Below are positions 19,500-28,909 of a stretch of DNA of 37,745 nucleotides, piece by piece (position 1 is the first letter of the stretch; every line of letters starts with the position of its first letter). The DNA lies in the NCBI GenBank assembly GCA_025931335.1, contig JAICNG010000030.1:1-37745 (forward strand), given 5' to 3'. This DNA comes from Gemmatimonadaceae bacterium (GTDB lineage: Bacteria > Gemmatimonadota > Gemmatimonadetes > Gemmatimonadales > Gemmatimonadaceae). A program made the position numbers and the translations under genes. The notes beneath the pieces are model-generated. The model worked only from the letters and a program-made list of their open reading frames with translations, was not told where the DNA came from and did not search any database.

Positions 19500-19721
19500 G
19501 GGCCACGGACAGCGTTGAACTGCCGAATGACCCGAATAGCAGCACGCATTACTCGAATTGCTCCGGGCGCCGTGGAATTCGCTCACGCAAGTGGAATGTC
19601 GCTGTCGACGTTGCTGCCTCCGAGGCGCGCCATGGGTGCCAGCGGGTCATTCGGGACATTCGGGACATTCGGGACATTCGGGGCATTCGGGGCATTCGGC
19701 AGCTCAGGCTGTCCGTGGCCC
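19500..19721. repeat. Intergenic hairpin element A with 9-bp repeats in its arms
   Basis: Most of the 311-base gap between the Nudix gene and the next small gene. The outer arms are a perfect 14-bp inverted repeat (GGGCCACGGACAGC at 19500-19513, its complement at 19708-19721). Just inside, both arms carry CTGCCGAATG followed by CCCGAAT, and then 9-bp units of type CCGAATGYC: two in the left arm (from 19523), six in the right (19648-19700). A further 12-bp perfect match links 19523-19534 with 19643-19654. The whole would fold into one long imperfect hairpin in RNA or single-stranded DNA. It does not look like an insertion sequence and I know no name for it. Confidence 0.7.
19648..19700 (+). 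repeat. Tandem array of a 9-bp unit (CATTCGGGA)
   Basis: Six direct copies: three CATTCGGGA, two CATTCGGGG and a last CATTCGGC of eight bases. It forms the inner right arm of hairpin element A. A reading frame crosses it (repeating Phe-Gly-Thr), but the period and the paired left arm indicate a structural rather than coding repeat. Confidence 0.85.
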
Positions 19722-19765
19722 GCCAACGAGATCATCGCGGTTTAACACTCTCATTCGAGGCCGAG

Positions 19766-19945
19766 ATGGACAACAAGAAACTGCTGGCGCTGGCGAAAAA
19801 GAACGCCGCAAAATCCGCCGACATCGAGAAGAAGCGCAAGAAAAAGACGTACGACGCGACCCTCGACGTCACTCGCCCGGAGGATGCTCCGGAGGACAGC
19901 GAGGCCGACGCGATCTTCCGCGAGATGAAGAAGCGAGAATTCTGA
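19766..19945 (+). CDS. Small lysine-rich hypothetical protein
   Basis: A 59-residue, very charged protein. ATG 19766 has GAGG five bases upstream (19757-19760); the in-frame extension to 19715 lies partly in the repeat region and is not supported. The N-terminal half is basic and helical (KLLALAKKNAAKSADIEKKRKKK), the C-terminal half acidic (RPEDAPEDSEADAIFREMKKREF). No family recognised. The basic half could bind nucleic acid. It sits alone between hairpin element A and a membrane protein gene. Confidence 0.65.
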   Translation: MDNKKLLALAKKNAAKSADIEKKRKKKTYDATLDVTRPEDAPEDSEADAIFREMKKREF

Positions 19946-19996
19946 TCGCGTTGACCCACGCTAGAGTGAGCCAAACGCCGCGGTAGCACATTTGCA

Positions 19997-20317
19997 ATGA
20001 ACGGCAGGGTGATTGTTGTGAACGCTGCGATGACGCCCGTGGAGGCGGCGATGCGGCTGCGCCCACTAGTGAGAACGGGCCTTGGACTCGCGACACTCGT
20101 TGCCGCGAGCGCGATGTGGGTCGCCATTGGTGATCGACACTGGGCGGCCACGCTCGTGCTCGCCGTGCTGGCGCTCACCTGTGCGTACCCCGCCGTAACC
20201 GGCCGCGACCCGTTCGACCCACGCCATCGCCGCCGAAGACACCGCCGTCACCGCTCCAGGCGTCATGGGCCGCCGAGCGGTACCGAGGCCCATAGCCATG
20301 GCGACGGCCGAGCCTAA
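19997..20317 (+). CDS. Small membrane protein with His/Arg-rich tail
   Basis: A 106-residue frame with two hydrophobic helices (LGLATLVAASAMWVAIG and AATLVLAVLALTCAYPAV) and an extremely basic tail in which His and Arg alternate (DPRHRRRRHRRHRSRRH). The tail overlaps the start of the following kinase gene by 20 bases, so either the end of this gene or the kinase start is slightly different from what I chose. ATG 19997 lacks a good Shine-Dalgarno sequence. The basic tail might be partly an effect of reading GC-rich DNA; the helices argue for a real gene. Confidence 0.5.
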   Translation: MNGRVIVVNAAMTPVEAAMRLRPLVRTGLGLATLVAASAMWVAIGDRHWAATLVLAVLALTCAYPAVTGRDPFDPRHRRRRHRRHRSRRHGPPSGTEAHSHGDGRA

Positions 20318-21476
20318 CGTGTTGCCCGAGACCGGCAGCTTGCCCAGTCGCGAAGGCGGTCCCGCCCCACAGACCGCGGACCTTTACCGGCTCCTCGTCG
20401 AGGGGGTTTCCGATTACGCCATCTTCGCGCTCGATCCCACGGGGCACATCGTCACCTGGAACCCGGGGGCGGAGCGACTGAAGGGGTGGAAGGCGCACGA
20501 GATCATCGGCCGCCACTTTTCGACGTTCTATCCCGAGGAGGACATCCAGGCGGGCAAACCACCGTGGGAGCTGGAAGTCGCGATCCGTGAAGGGCGCCTG
20601 GAAGATGAAGGGTGGCGTCTCCGGAGTGACGGGACGCGATTCTGGGCGAACGTCGTGATCACGGCGCTCCGCGACGACCACGGAACCCTCGTTGGATTCG
20701 CCAAGATCACGCGCGACCTCACCGAGCGCATGGAGGCGCAGGAGCGCGCGATCCAGAACGCGCGGCGCCTGGCGGAAGTCGAGGCGCTGAGCCGCGCGAA
20801 GAGCCAATTCCTGGCATCGATGTCGCACGAGCTGCGAACCCCGCTCAACGCCATCGGCGGCTACGCCGAGCTGATCGAGATGGGGCTCGGCGGCAGCGTC
20901 ACCGAGCAACAGCGTGAGTACCTGGCGCGCATCAGAACCAGCCAGCAGCACCTGCTCCGGATCATCAACGATCTGCTCAACTACAGCCGCATCGAGTCGG
21001 GCAAGCTCACGTATGAACGCGAGCCGGTGTCCCTGGCCGCCGTGATCGAAACCGTCGCGTCGATGATCGAGCCGCAAGCGACCGGGAAGGGTCTCACCCT
21101 GGTCCGAGCAGAGCGCCAGAACGACGTGCTCGCGATCGGCGATCGCCTCAAGATCGAGCAGATCGTCCTCAACCTGCTCTCGAACGCGGTGAAATTCACG
21201 CCGTCGAAGGGGCGCGTGACGGTGGCGTGCCTCCAGGCGGAGGACCAAGCGATGATCACGGTGCGCGATACCGGCCCCGGCGTCCCGCGTGACCGTGTCG
21301 ACGACATCTTCGAGCCATTCGTGCAGCTCGGCCGCTCGCTCTCAACCGGACCCGAGGGGACCGGGCTCGGGCTGGCGATCAGCCGTGATCTCGCGCGAGC
21401 GATGGACGGGGACGTGACGCTCGAGACGGAACCGGGTGTCGGCTCCCTGTTCACCTTGAGTCTGCCCAAGGCATAG
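20298..21476 (+). CDS. PAS sensor histidine kinase
   Basis: A 392-residue cytoplasmic sensor kinase: a PAS domain at about 20-145 (SDYAIFALDPTGHIVTWNPG, GRHFSTFYPEED, a pattern common in PAS domains that bind haem or flavin), then HisKA with phospho-acceptor H177 (SHELRTPLN), and HATPase with N box NLLSNAVKF, G1 DTGPGVP and G2 GTGLGLAIS. ATG 20298 is preferred; an in-frame start at 20265 would extend into the preceding gene. Its HisKA-HATPase half is close to that of the kinase at 5590-7341, as expected for paralogues of one family. No receiver domain and no response regulator gene nearby. Confidence 0.92.
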   Translation: MATAEPNVLPETGSLPSREGGPAPQTADLYRLLVEGVSDYAIFALDPTGHIVTWNPGAERLKGWKAHEIIGRHFSTFYPEEDIQAGKPPWELEVAIREGRLEDEGWRLRSDGTRFWANVVITALRDDHGTLVGFAKITRDLTERMEAQERAIQNARRLAEVEALSRAKSQFLASMSHELRTPLNAIGGYAELIEMGLGGSVTEQQREYLARIRTSQQHLLRIINDLLNYSRIESGKLTYEREPVSLAAVIETVASMIEPQATGKGLTLVRAERQNDVLAIGDRLKIEQIVLNLLSNAVKFTPSKGRVTVACLQAEDQAMITVRDTGPGVPRDRVDDIFEPFVQLGRSLSTGPEGTGLGLAISRDLARAMDGDVTLETEPGVGSLFTLSLPKA

Positions 21477-21491
21477 CCGCGCGCGCCGGCC

Positions 21492-22265
21492 CTACCGCGC
21501 CGCCGCCCAGAAGCCCGTCACCGATTGAATCTGTCCGGTGGCACCGAGCACGAACACGTTCGTGCCGCGCCCCCGCTCCTTTCCATCGCTGGCGGTCGCA
21601 ATCCAATCGACGAGCGCGGTTCCCTGACAGTGGCGCACGTCGCCTTCGCGCCGCATCCGCAGCCCCGGCATGTAGACCTGGGCGGCGGTCACGTGCGGCA
21701 GGAGGTCGTCGAGACCGGTCGTGTTGCCGAAACGATCCTGGAAACGCACGCCGGGATCCGCGATGCGACGGAACGCCGTCTGGCGCGCGCGCTCGTCAGG
21801 GTCTGCCCACGCCTCGAACCACCGGTCGACGAGTGCGGCCGCGTCGGCGTGGAGCTCGTCGGCCACGACGTTGGAGAAGACCGCCAGCTGATACCGCCAT
21901 CCCTGAACGTGGTGATCACGCACAGCCTCGTCCGCGAATTCGTGCGTGAGGTGCAGGTGGGTGCCGAGCCCGTGCGGCTCGAGGCGGATCGTGACGCGTG
22001 AGGCGCCGGCAGGGATCGGGTCTCCGGTGACAAACCCATACGTGAACACGACTCGCTCGGGCGGCGTGATCTCGAGAACTTCGCCCGCGACCTCGACACC
22101 GCCGGGGTAGCGAATGAGTAGTGCGCCCCCGGGGCGTGCATCGATGGTCGATCCCGCTCCCCACCACGTCGCCCAACGCGGGGTTTCCGAGAGGAACCGA
22201 AACACATTCTCTCGCGGCGCGTGGATGACGACGCTGCGATCGAGTTGGTATGGCAATGTCGACAT
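21492..22265 (-). CDS. SRPBCC (AHSA1-like) protein fused to a SnoaL-like domain
   Basis: A 257-residue protein in two parts. Residues 1-145 are a START/SRPBCC ligand-binding domain (RSVVIHAPRENVFRFLSETPRWATWW, with the family's 'TPPERVVFTYGF' strand, then the HLHLTHEF strand). Residues about 150-257 resemble a SnoaL/NTF2-like cone domain (ALVDRWFEAWADPDERAR, CQGTALVDWIA, QIQSVTGFWAA). ATG 22265, with AGGGG on the upstream side, is the family start; the frame's longer version runs into the regulator. It is five bases downstream of an ArsR-type repressor and is read with it. Such ArsR-SRPBCC pairs are common; the ligand is usually unknown. Confidence 0.88.
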   Translation of the reverse strand: MSTLPYQLDRSVVIHAPRENVFRFLSETPRWATWWGAGSTIDARPGGALLIRYPGGVEVAGEVLEITPPERVVFTYGFVTGDPIPAGASRVTIRLEPHGLGTHLHLTHEFADEAVRDHHVQGWRYQLAVFSNVVADELHADAAALVDRWFEAWADPDERARQTAFRRIADPGVRFQDRFGNTTGLDDLLPHVTAAQVYMPGLRMRREGDVRHCQGTALVDWIATASDGKERGRGTNVFVLGATGQIQSVTGFWAAAR

Positions 22266-22270
22266 GGTGA

Positions 22271-22627
22271 TCACCCCTTTCGCGCCTTGACGGTTCGGCG
22301 TCGCGGTCGGGGACCGCGACGCGTATGCTCGAGCTCCGCGGCGAGCTTCAGCCGCCAGAGTGCGTCGTCCCACATCTGCTCCAGCATCCGGCCCAGTGGT
22401 CCCAGTGCCTCACGCCGCGCCCGATAGAACCGATGCCGCCCCTCTGCGCGCGACTCGGCCAATCCCGCCTCGGTGAGCGATCGCAGCTGGAGCGACACCG
22501 CGCCGAAGGTGACGTCGGGCATGGCGCGATGAATCGCGCCGGCGGTGCGCTCCTCCGACCAGATGAGGCGCAGGATCTCCTGCCGGCGGGGGGAGGCGAG
22601 GGCGGCGAGTACGGCGGGCGCGGTCAT
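22271..22627 (-). CDS. ArsR-family winged-helix transcriptional regulator
   Basis: A 118-residue repressor of the ArsR type: helix 1 APAVLAALASPRRQEILRL, a winged helix-turn-helix with recognition helix in TFGAVSLQLRSLTEAGL, and wing RAEGRHRFYRAR, then a long helix (LGRMLEQMWDDALWRLKLAAEL). There are no cysteine pairs of the arsenic-sensing kind. It heads a two-gene operon with the SRPBCC protein. The promoter and a perfect inverted repeat lie directly upstream of ATG 22627, so it should repress itself and the partner. The mRNA appears leaderless, because the -10 box ends seven bases before the ATG. Confidence 0.92.
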   Translation of the reverse strand: MTAPAVLAALASPRRQEILRLIWSEERTAGAIHRAMPDVTFGAVSLQLRSLTEAGLAESRAEGRHRFYRARREALGPLGRMLEQMWDDALWRLKLAAELEHTRRGPRPRRRTVKARKG

Positions 22628-22633
22628 GGATGA

Positions 22634-22655
22634 TATTTTAGATATAACTAAAATA
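22634..22655. promoter_or_regulatory. Probable ArsR operator
   Basis: A perfect inverted repeat with 8-bp arms, TATTTTAG, spacer ATATAA, CTAAAATA. It covers the -10 box and most of the spacer of the promoter, ideal for repression by a dimeric winged-helix protein. The only gene in reach encodes such a protein, so autorepression is the simple reading. Confidence 0.75.
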
Positions 22656-22663
22656 AAAGTCAA
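22635..22663 (-). promoter_or_regulatory. Sigma-70-type promoter of the ArsR-SRPBCC operon
   Basis: On the minus strand: TTGACT (22658-22663) as -35, 17-base spacer, TAAAAT (22635-22640) as -10, both one mismatch from consensus. The stretch is strongly AT-rich against a GC-rich background. The expected start of transcription falls at the ATG (22627) or one base before it, so the message should have no leader. Confidence 0.75.
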
Positions 22664-22712
22664 GCCCCCCGTGGGCTTCGCGCACTTGACGGTCCCGTGA
22701 CGCGATCCCACC

Positions 22713-23093
22713 ATGAGCGGAGGCCGTCCCGTTCCCGGTTCAGGAGTCGACACCGTGGCTTTCTCGCTCCGTCGGTGGCGCCCGCGCCATCTCCTGCTCG
22801 CGTGGGTCACTTACTGGGTTCTCGCGCTGCTGTTCGCGTTGCGCTCGGCGATCGCCTCGATCTGGCGGGTCACGACCGATCCCGATGCCCACGGGAGCAT
22901 CAGTGCCGGGATCACCGACGGCATCCTCACCCTGACGGTCTCCGAGGAAGCTCGGGTCGTGTGGGAGGGAAGCGCGTCGGTGATGTCGATCGTGCTGTGG
23001 GTGGCCGGTCCGCCGCTGCTGCTCTTTCTCCTGTGGCTCGCCGTGCGTCCCCGAGCTGGCGAGCGGGTGCTCTCGGGTACGCCACAGCGCTGA
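22713..23093 (+). CDS. Small membrane protein (two helices)
   Basis: A 126-residue protein, ATG 22713, divergent from the ArsR operon. A basic N-terminus (RRWRPRH) precedes helix 1 (LLLAWVTYWVLALLFALRSAI), a 50-residue external or cytoplasmic loop with beta character (GSISAGITDGILTLTVSEEARVVW split by turns), and helix 2 (VLWVAGPPLLLFLLWLAV). No family recognised. The next gene starts seven bases later, so the two form a pair. Confidence 0.65.
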   Translation: MSGGRPVPGSGVDTVAFSLRRWRPRHLLLAWVTYWVLALLFALRSAIASIWRVTTDPDAHGSISAGITDGILTLTVSEEARVVWEGSASVMSIVLWVAGPPLLLFLLWLAVRPRAGERVLSGTPQR

Positions 23094-23099
23094 TGACCC

Positions 23100-23459
23100 A
23101 TGCGTGAGTCGGGGACGAACGAGCAAGCGCCGACGCTGCCGGCGCTCCTCGCCCACCGCGCGCGCCGCGCATCCGATGGGCGCCTGGTGCTCGACGCTGC
23201 CGGGGGACTGATCGTCGGCGCACTCGCGCTGGCGACGCGACCACCGGGGTGGCCGATCCTCACGAGCGCCGCCGCGTCATTCCTCGCCTATGGCGTTTGG
23301 GGAATCAGCGATCGCATACTCGACGACGCCGGCGTCGGTGCGTACGCTGCTCGCGCATTGCGCGCGCTCCGCGGCGCTGCCGCGGCCCTCGGCGCCGCGA
23401 GCGCGCTGGCTCTGGTGCTTACGGCGATGGCGTTCATGCTGGGGACGTGGATCAGTTGA
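23100..23459 (+). CDS. Small membrane protein (three helices)
   Basis: A 119-residue protein, ATG 23100. After about 30 polar residues come hydrophobic segments LDAAGGLIVGALALAT, ILTSAAASFLAYGVWGI, and a last long one in ALGAASALALVLTAMAFMLG. No known domain. Paired with the preceding two-helix protein; hairpin element B begins five bases after its stop and may end or stabilise the transcript. Confidence 0.65.
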   Translation: MRESGTNEQAPTLPALLAHRARRASDGRLVLDAAGGLIVGALALATRPPGWPILTSAAASFLAYGVWGISDRILDDAGVGAYAARALRALRGAAAALGAASALALVLTAMAFMLGTWIS

Positions 23460-23463
23460 ACGC

Positions 23464-23619
23464 AAAGGGGTCGAGGGGGTCGAGGGGATCAACGGGAAGG
23501 AAAGGCGCCGGGGCGGAGCCGCGGCGCTCATCTGATGGGGCGCGGCTGGCTGCGAAGCAGCCGCCGCGCCTTTCCATCCCCTTGACCCCCTCGATCCCTT
23601 CGACCCCTTCGACCCCTTC
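23464..23619. repeat. Intergenic hairpin element B with 9-bp repeats in its arms
   Basis: Fills the gap before the catabolic operon. Left arm 23464-23508 (45 bases) and right arm 23566-23619 (54 bases) are reverse complements apart from scattered mismatches and one extra 9-bp unit in the right arm. The repeat unit is close to GGGGTCGAR: three copies left, four right. Both arms end toward the centre in the same GGAAAGGCGC. The loop contains two further small hairpins, AGCCGCG with CGCGGCT, and GGCTGC-GAA-GCAGCC. Same design as element A (19500-19721) but with a different unit sequence. It lies between two genes on the same strand, so it would be transcribed as a stem of some 50 bp. Confidence 0.75.
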
Positions 23620-23662
23620 AGCCTTCTAGCCTCTCCCCCCGCCCCGCGCGACATTCCTGTCG

Positions 23663-25998
<2,336 letters not shown>

Positions 25999-26002
<4 letters not shown>

Positions 26003-26793
26003 CCTCGCCCCCAGACGGCGCGTTCCTCGCCGGCAAGCACGCGATCGTCACCGGCGGAGGCAAGGGCATTGGCGCCGCCATCGCTCGCGAGCTCGCCACT
26101 CGCGGCGCGTCGCTGACGTTACTTGGCCGCGACACCACGGCGCTCGACACGCAGGCCGATGCCATCCGTACGCTCGGCGCGCGCGTGCAGACCTTCGTCT
26201 GCGATGTCGCCGATGAGCCGCTCGTGACGAGCGCGTTCGGTCAGGCGCTCGACACCTTGGGCGCGCCCTACGTGCTGGTGAACAACGCCGGCGACGCGTC
26301 CGCGGCGCTCTTTCACGAGCTCGAGCGTTCCAGCTGGGACCACACGATCGCGGTGAATCTCACCGGCACTTTCCTGTGCATGCGCCAGGTCATCGGCCCC
26401 ATGCTGCGCGCAGGAGAGGGGCGCATCGTCAACATCGCCTCGACCGCGGCGCTCAAGGGCTACAAACGCATGGCCGCCTACAGCGCGGCCAAACACGGCA
26501 TACTCGGCCTAACGAAATGCGTGGCGTTGGAGACGGCGAAGAGCGGGATCACCGTGAATGCGGTGTGTCCGGGCTACACGGCGGATACGGGATTGCTGGA
26601 TCGCGCCATCAGCAACCTGCGAAGCTCGGGGAAAAGCGAGGCAGAAGCGAGGGAGATGCTGAGCCGCGGCACCCCGCGCGGGACCCTCGTGCGCCCCGAG
26701 GAAGTGGCGAGCGCCGTCGCGTGGCTGTGCTCGCCCGGGGCGAGCGCCGTCACCGGCCAGGCGATCGTCGTCGCGGGCGGGGAGGTCATGTGA
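25999..26793 (+). CDS. Short-chain dehydrogenase/reductase (3-hydroxyacyl-CoA dehydrogenase type)
   Basis: A 264-residue classical SDR: cofactor loop [16 protein letters not shown], catalytic Tyr161 and Lys165 in YSAAK, and PG after the active site ([12 protein letters not shown]). The loop and a neutral residue after strand 2 do not settle NAD versus NADP. Its ATG overlaps the stop of the fusion monooxygenase, so it works in the same pathway, most likely oxidising a 3-hydroxyacyl-CoA or an alicyclic alcohol formed after ring reduction. 47 bases separate it from the hydratase gene. Confidence 0.92.
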
Positions 26794-26827
26794 TCTCGTA
26801 CCGCTTCCCGCCCCTGACCGTTCGCCC

Positions 26828-26833
26828 TATGTT
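26828..26833 (+). promoter_or_regulatory. Possible internal -10 box before the hydratase gene
   Basis: TATGTT followed by six bases and then ATG 26840. The spacing matches the two minus-strand cases in this window where a -10-like box abuts the start codon (3421-3426 and 22635-22640), and the ATG has no Shine-Dalgarno sequence. No -35 box is apparent, so this may be chance. Confidence 0.3.
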
Positions 26834-26839
26834 GGCCGC

Positions 26840-27673
26840 ATGACCACCCGCCTTCGCGGCGCGGACCTGAAGCCGCGCCACTTCAAGTGGCATGTCGACG
26901 GCCGCGTCGCCACGATCACGCTGAACCGCCCTGAGCGAAAGAACCCGCTCACCTTCGAGTCGTACGCCGAGCTGCGCGACATCTTCCGGCAGCTCGCGCT
27001 CGCGAGCGACATCAAGGTCGTCGTGCTCACCGGCGCGGATGGGAACTTCTCGTCGGGCGGCGACGTGCACGAGATCATCGGTCCGCTCGTCAAGATGAAA
27101 CGCGAGGGGAAGGTGGACGAGCTGCTCGCGTTCACGCGGATGACGGGCGACGTCGTGCGCGCCATGCGGGCCTGCCCGCAACCGATCATCGCGGCGGTCG
27201 ACGGCGTCTGCGCCGGCGCGGGCGCGATCCTCGCCATGGCGAGTGATCTGCGCATCGGCACATCGCGGAGCCGAGTGGCGTTCTTGTTCACGCGGGTGGG
27301 ACTCTCGGGTGCTGACATGGGGGCCTGCGCGATGCTCCCGCGCATCATCGGCCAGGGTCGGGCAGCCGAGCTGCTCTACACGGGCCGGTTCATGTCGAGC
27401 GATGAGGCCGAGCGCTGGGGGTTCTTCAACAAGGTCACGACGCCCGAGGCGTTGGAGGACGAGGTGCGGTCGCAATCGCGGTCGCTCGCCTCGGGACCAA
27501 CGTTCGCGCACGCGATGACGAAGCGAGCGCTGCATCAGGAGTGGGGGATGTCGCTCGATGAGGCGATCGAGAGCGAGGCCCAGGTCCAGGCGCTGTGCAT
27601 GGAGACGGAAGACTTTGCGCGGGCGTACGAGGCGTTTGCTCGGAAACAGTCTCCGGTGTTCGAGGGCAATTGA
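26840..27673 (+). CDS. Enoyl-CoA hydratase/isomerase family protein
   Basis: A 277-residue crotonase-fold enzyme: N-terminal [17 protein letters not shown], oxyanion-hole strand [12 protein letters not shown] and the second one [16 protein letters not shown], then [15 protein letters not shown]. The acid/base glutamates of classic hydratase (E144, E164 in rat) are not both evident: the positions read GLSGADMG, where D may replace one. So hydration is likely but ring opening or isomerisation of an alicyclic acyl-CoA is equally possible. Third gene of the aromatic operon, between the SDR and the acyl-CoA dehydrogenase, with a 33-base gap to the latter. Confidence 0.88.
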   Translation: MTTRLRGADLKPRHFKWHVDGRVATITLNRPERKNPLTFESYAELRDIFRQLALASDIKVVVLTGADGNFSSGGDVHEIIGPLVKMKREGKVDELLAFTRMTGDVVRAMRACPQPIIAAVDGVCAGAGAILAMASDLRIGTSRSRVAFLFTRVGLSGADMGACAMLPRIIGQGRAAELLYTGRFMSSDEAERWGFFNKVTTPEALEDEVRSQSRSLASGPTFAHAMTKRALHQEWGMSLDEAIESEAQVQALCMETEDFARAYEAFARKQSPVFEGN

Positions 27674-27706
27674 GGTGACGACGACGATTGCGGATTGGCG
27701 CTCGTA

Positions 27707-28909
27707 ATGTCGGAACCGACCACTGCCGCAGAGCGAACCCACCTCGAGTGGCCCTTCTTCGCCGACGAGCATCGCACCCTCGCGCGCGACATTCGCCAGT
27801 GGGCGGCCGCCGAGCTGTGGAACGCACCGGAGCCCGAGGACGTCGACGACGTCGACGCGGCGTGCCGAGGCCTCGTGAGGCAGCTCGGGGAGGCGGGGTG
27901 GCTGCGACACGTGGTGCCTGCCGCGCACGGCGGGGTGAGCGATCCGCTCGACGCGCGCTCGCTCTGCATCATTCGGGAAGCGCTCGCCACGGCATCCGGG
28001 CTGGCCGATTTCTCGTTCGCGATGCAGGGGCTCGGAACGGGGCCGATTACGCTGTTCGGCTCCAGCGCGCTCAAGCGACGCTACCTGCCTGACGTGGCCC
28101 GGGGAAAGCGCATCGCCGCCTTCGCCATCTCCGAGAGCGGCGCAGGCTCCGACGTTGGCGCGATGCAGACCGTCGCCCGGCGCGACGGCGATGGCTTCGT
28201 GGTCAACGGGGAGAAGACCTGGATCTCGAACGCGGGCATCGCCGATCACTACGTCGTGTTCGCGAAGCTTGACGAGGGCAAGCTGGCGCGCGACGGTGAG
28301 CGGCGGTTCGTCGCTCTCGTCGTCGATGCCGACGACCCGGGGTTTCGGGTCGCCGAGCGAATCGATGTCTCCGCGCCGCATCCGCTGGGAACGGTGCGGC
28401 TCGACGATTGTCGCGTCGCCGCGGATCGTGTGATCGGCGAACCGGGGGCGGGACTTCGCATCGCGCTCGCGACGCTCGACCTCTTTCGTCCCACCGTCGG
28501 TGCGGCGGCGCTCGGACTGGCGCGCCGCGCGATGGAGGAGGCATGCGCATGGGTCGCTGAGCGTGAGGTCTTCGGCCGTCCGCTGGCCGAGCATCAGATG
28601 ACGCAGGCGCGGCTGGCGGAAATGGCGGTGCGGATCGACGCGAGCGCCTTGCTGGTGTACCGGGCGGCATGGACGCGGGATGCCACCGGCCGCCGGACGA
28701 CACGCGAGGCGGCGATGGCGAAGCTGCACGCGACGGAGAGCGCCCAGCGGGTGATCGACGACGCCATCCAGCTCCTCGGTGCACGGGGCGTGCGGAAGGG
28801 AGCCGTCGTCGAACGGCTCTACCGCGAGATCCGCGCGCTTCGGATCTACGAGGGCACGAGTGAGATCCAGAAAATCGTGATCGCCGGCACGGTGACGAAA
28901 CCCACATGA
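27707..28909 (+). CDS. Acyl-CoA dehydrogenase
   Basis: A 400-residue flavoenzyme of the acyl-CoA dehydrogenase fold: N-terminal helices (FFADEHRTLARDIRQWAA), middle beta domain with AISESGAGSDVGAM and NGEKTWISNAG (FAD and substrate loops), and C-terminal helices with REVFGRPLAEHQMTQARLAEM, ending in YEGTSEIQ whose E382 is at the position of the catalytic base of medium-chain enzymes. It introduces a double bond next to the CoA thioester. ATG 27707 or an upstream in-frame start at 27695 are both possible. The stop overlaps the ligase start (ATGA). Confidence 0.92.
   Translation: MSEPTTAAERTHLEWPFFADEHRTLARDIRQWAAAELWNAPEPEDVDDVDAACRGLVRQLGEAGWLRHVVPAAHGGVSDPLDARSLCIIREALATASGLADFSFAMQGLGTGPITLFGSSALKRRYLPDVARGKRIAAFAISESGAGSDVGAMQTVARRDGDGFVVNGEKTWISNAGIADHYVVFAKLDEGKLARDGERRFVALVVDADDPGFRVAERIDVSAPHPLGTVRLDDCRVAADRVIGEPGAGLRIALATLDLFRPTVGAAALGLARRAMEEACAWVAEREVFGRPLAEHQMTQARLAEMAVRIDASALLVYRAAWTRDATGRRTTREAAMAKLHATESAQRVIDDAIQLLGARGVRKGAVVERLYREIRALRIYEGTSEIQKIVIAGTVTKPT

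Noticed and set aside
19643-19700. Could the 9-bp array be a CRISPR or iteron-type origin?
   Set aside because: Units are adjacent with no spacers and far too short for CRISPR; no replication protein gene or DnaA boxes are near, and a matching inverted arm exists.
19458-19745. A 95-codon frame across hairpin element A with Phe-Gly-Thr repeats
   Set aside because: It is made by reading a 9-bp structural repeat, has no ribosome site, and its N-terminal part has no family features.
27836-27862. GACGTCGAC direct repeats in the acyl-CoA dehydrogenase gene
   Set aside because: Encodes an Asp/Val-rich turn within a real protein; too short to be a regulatory or mobile repeat.
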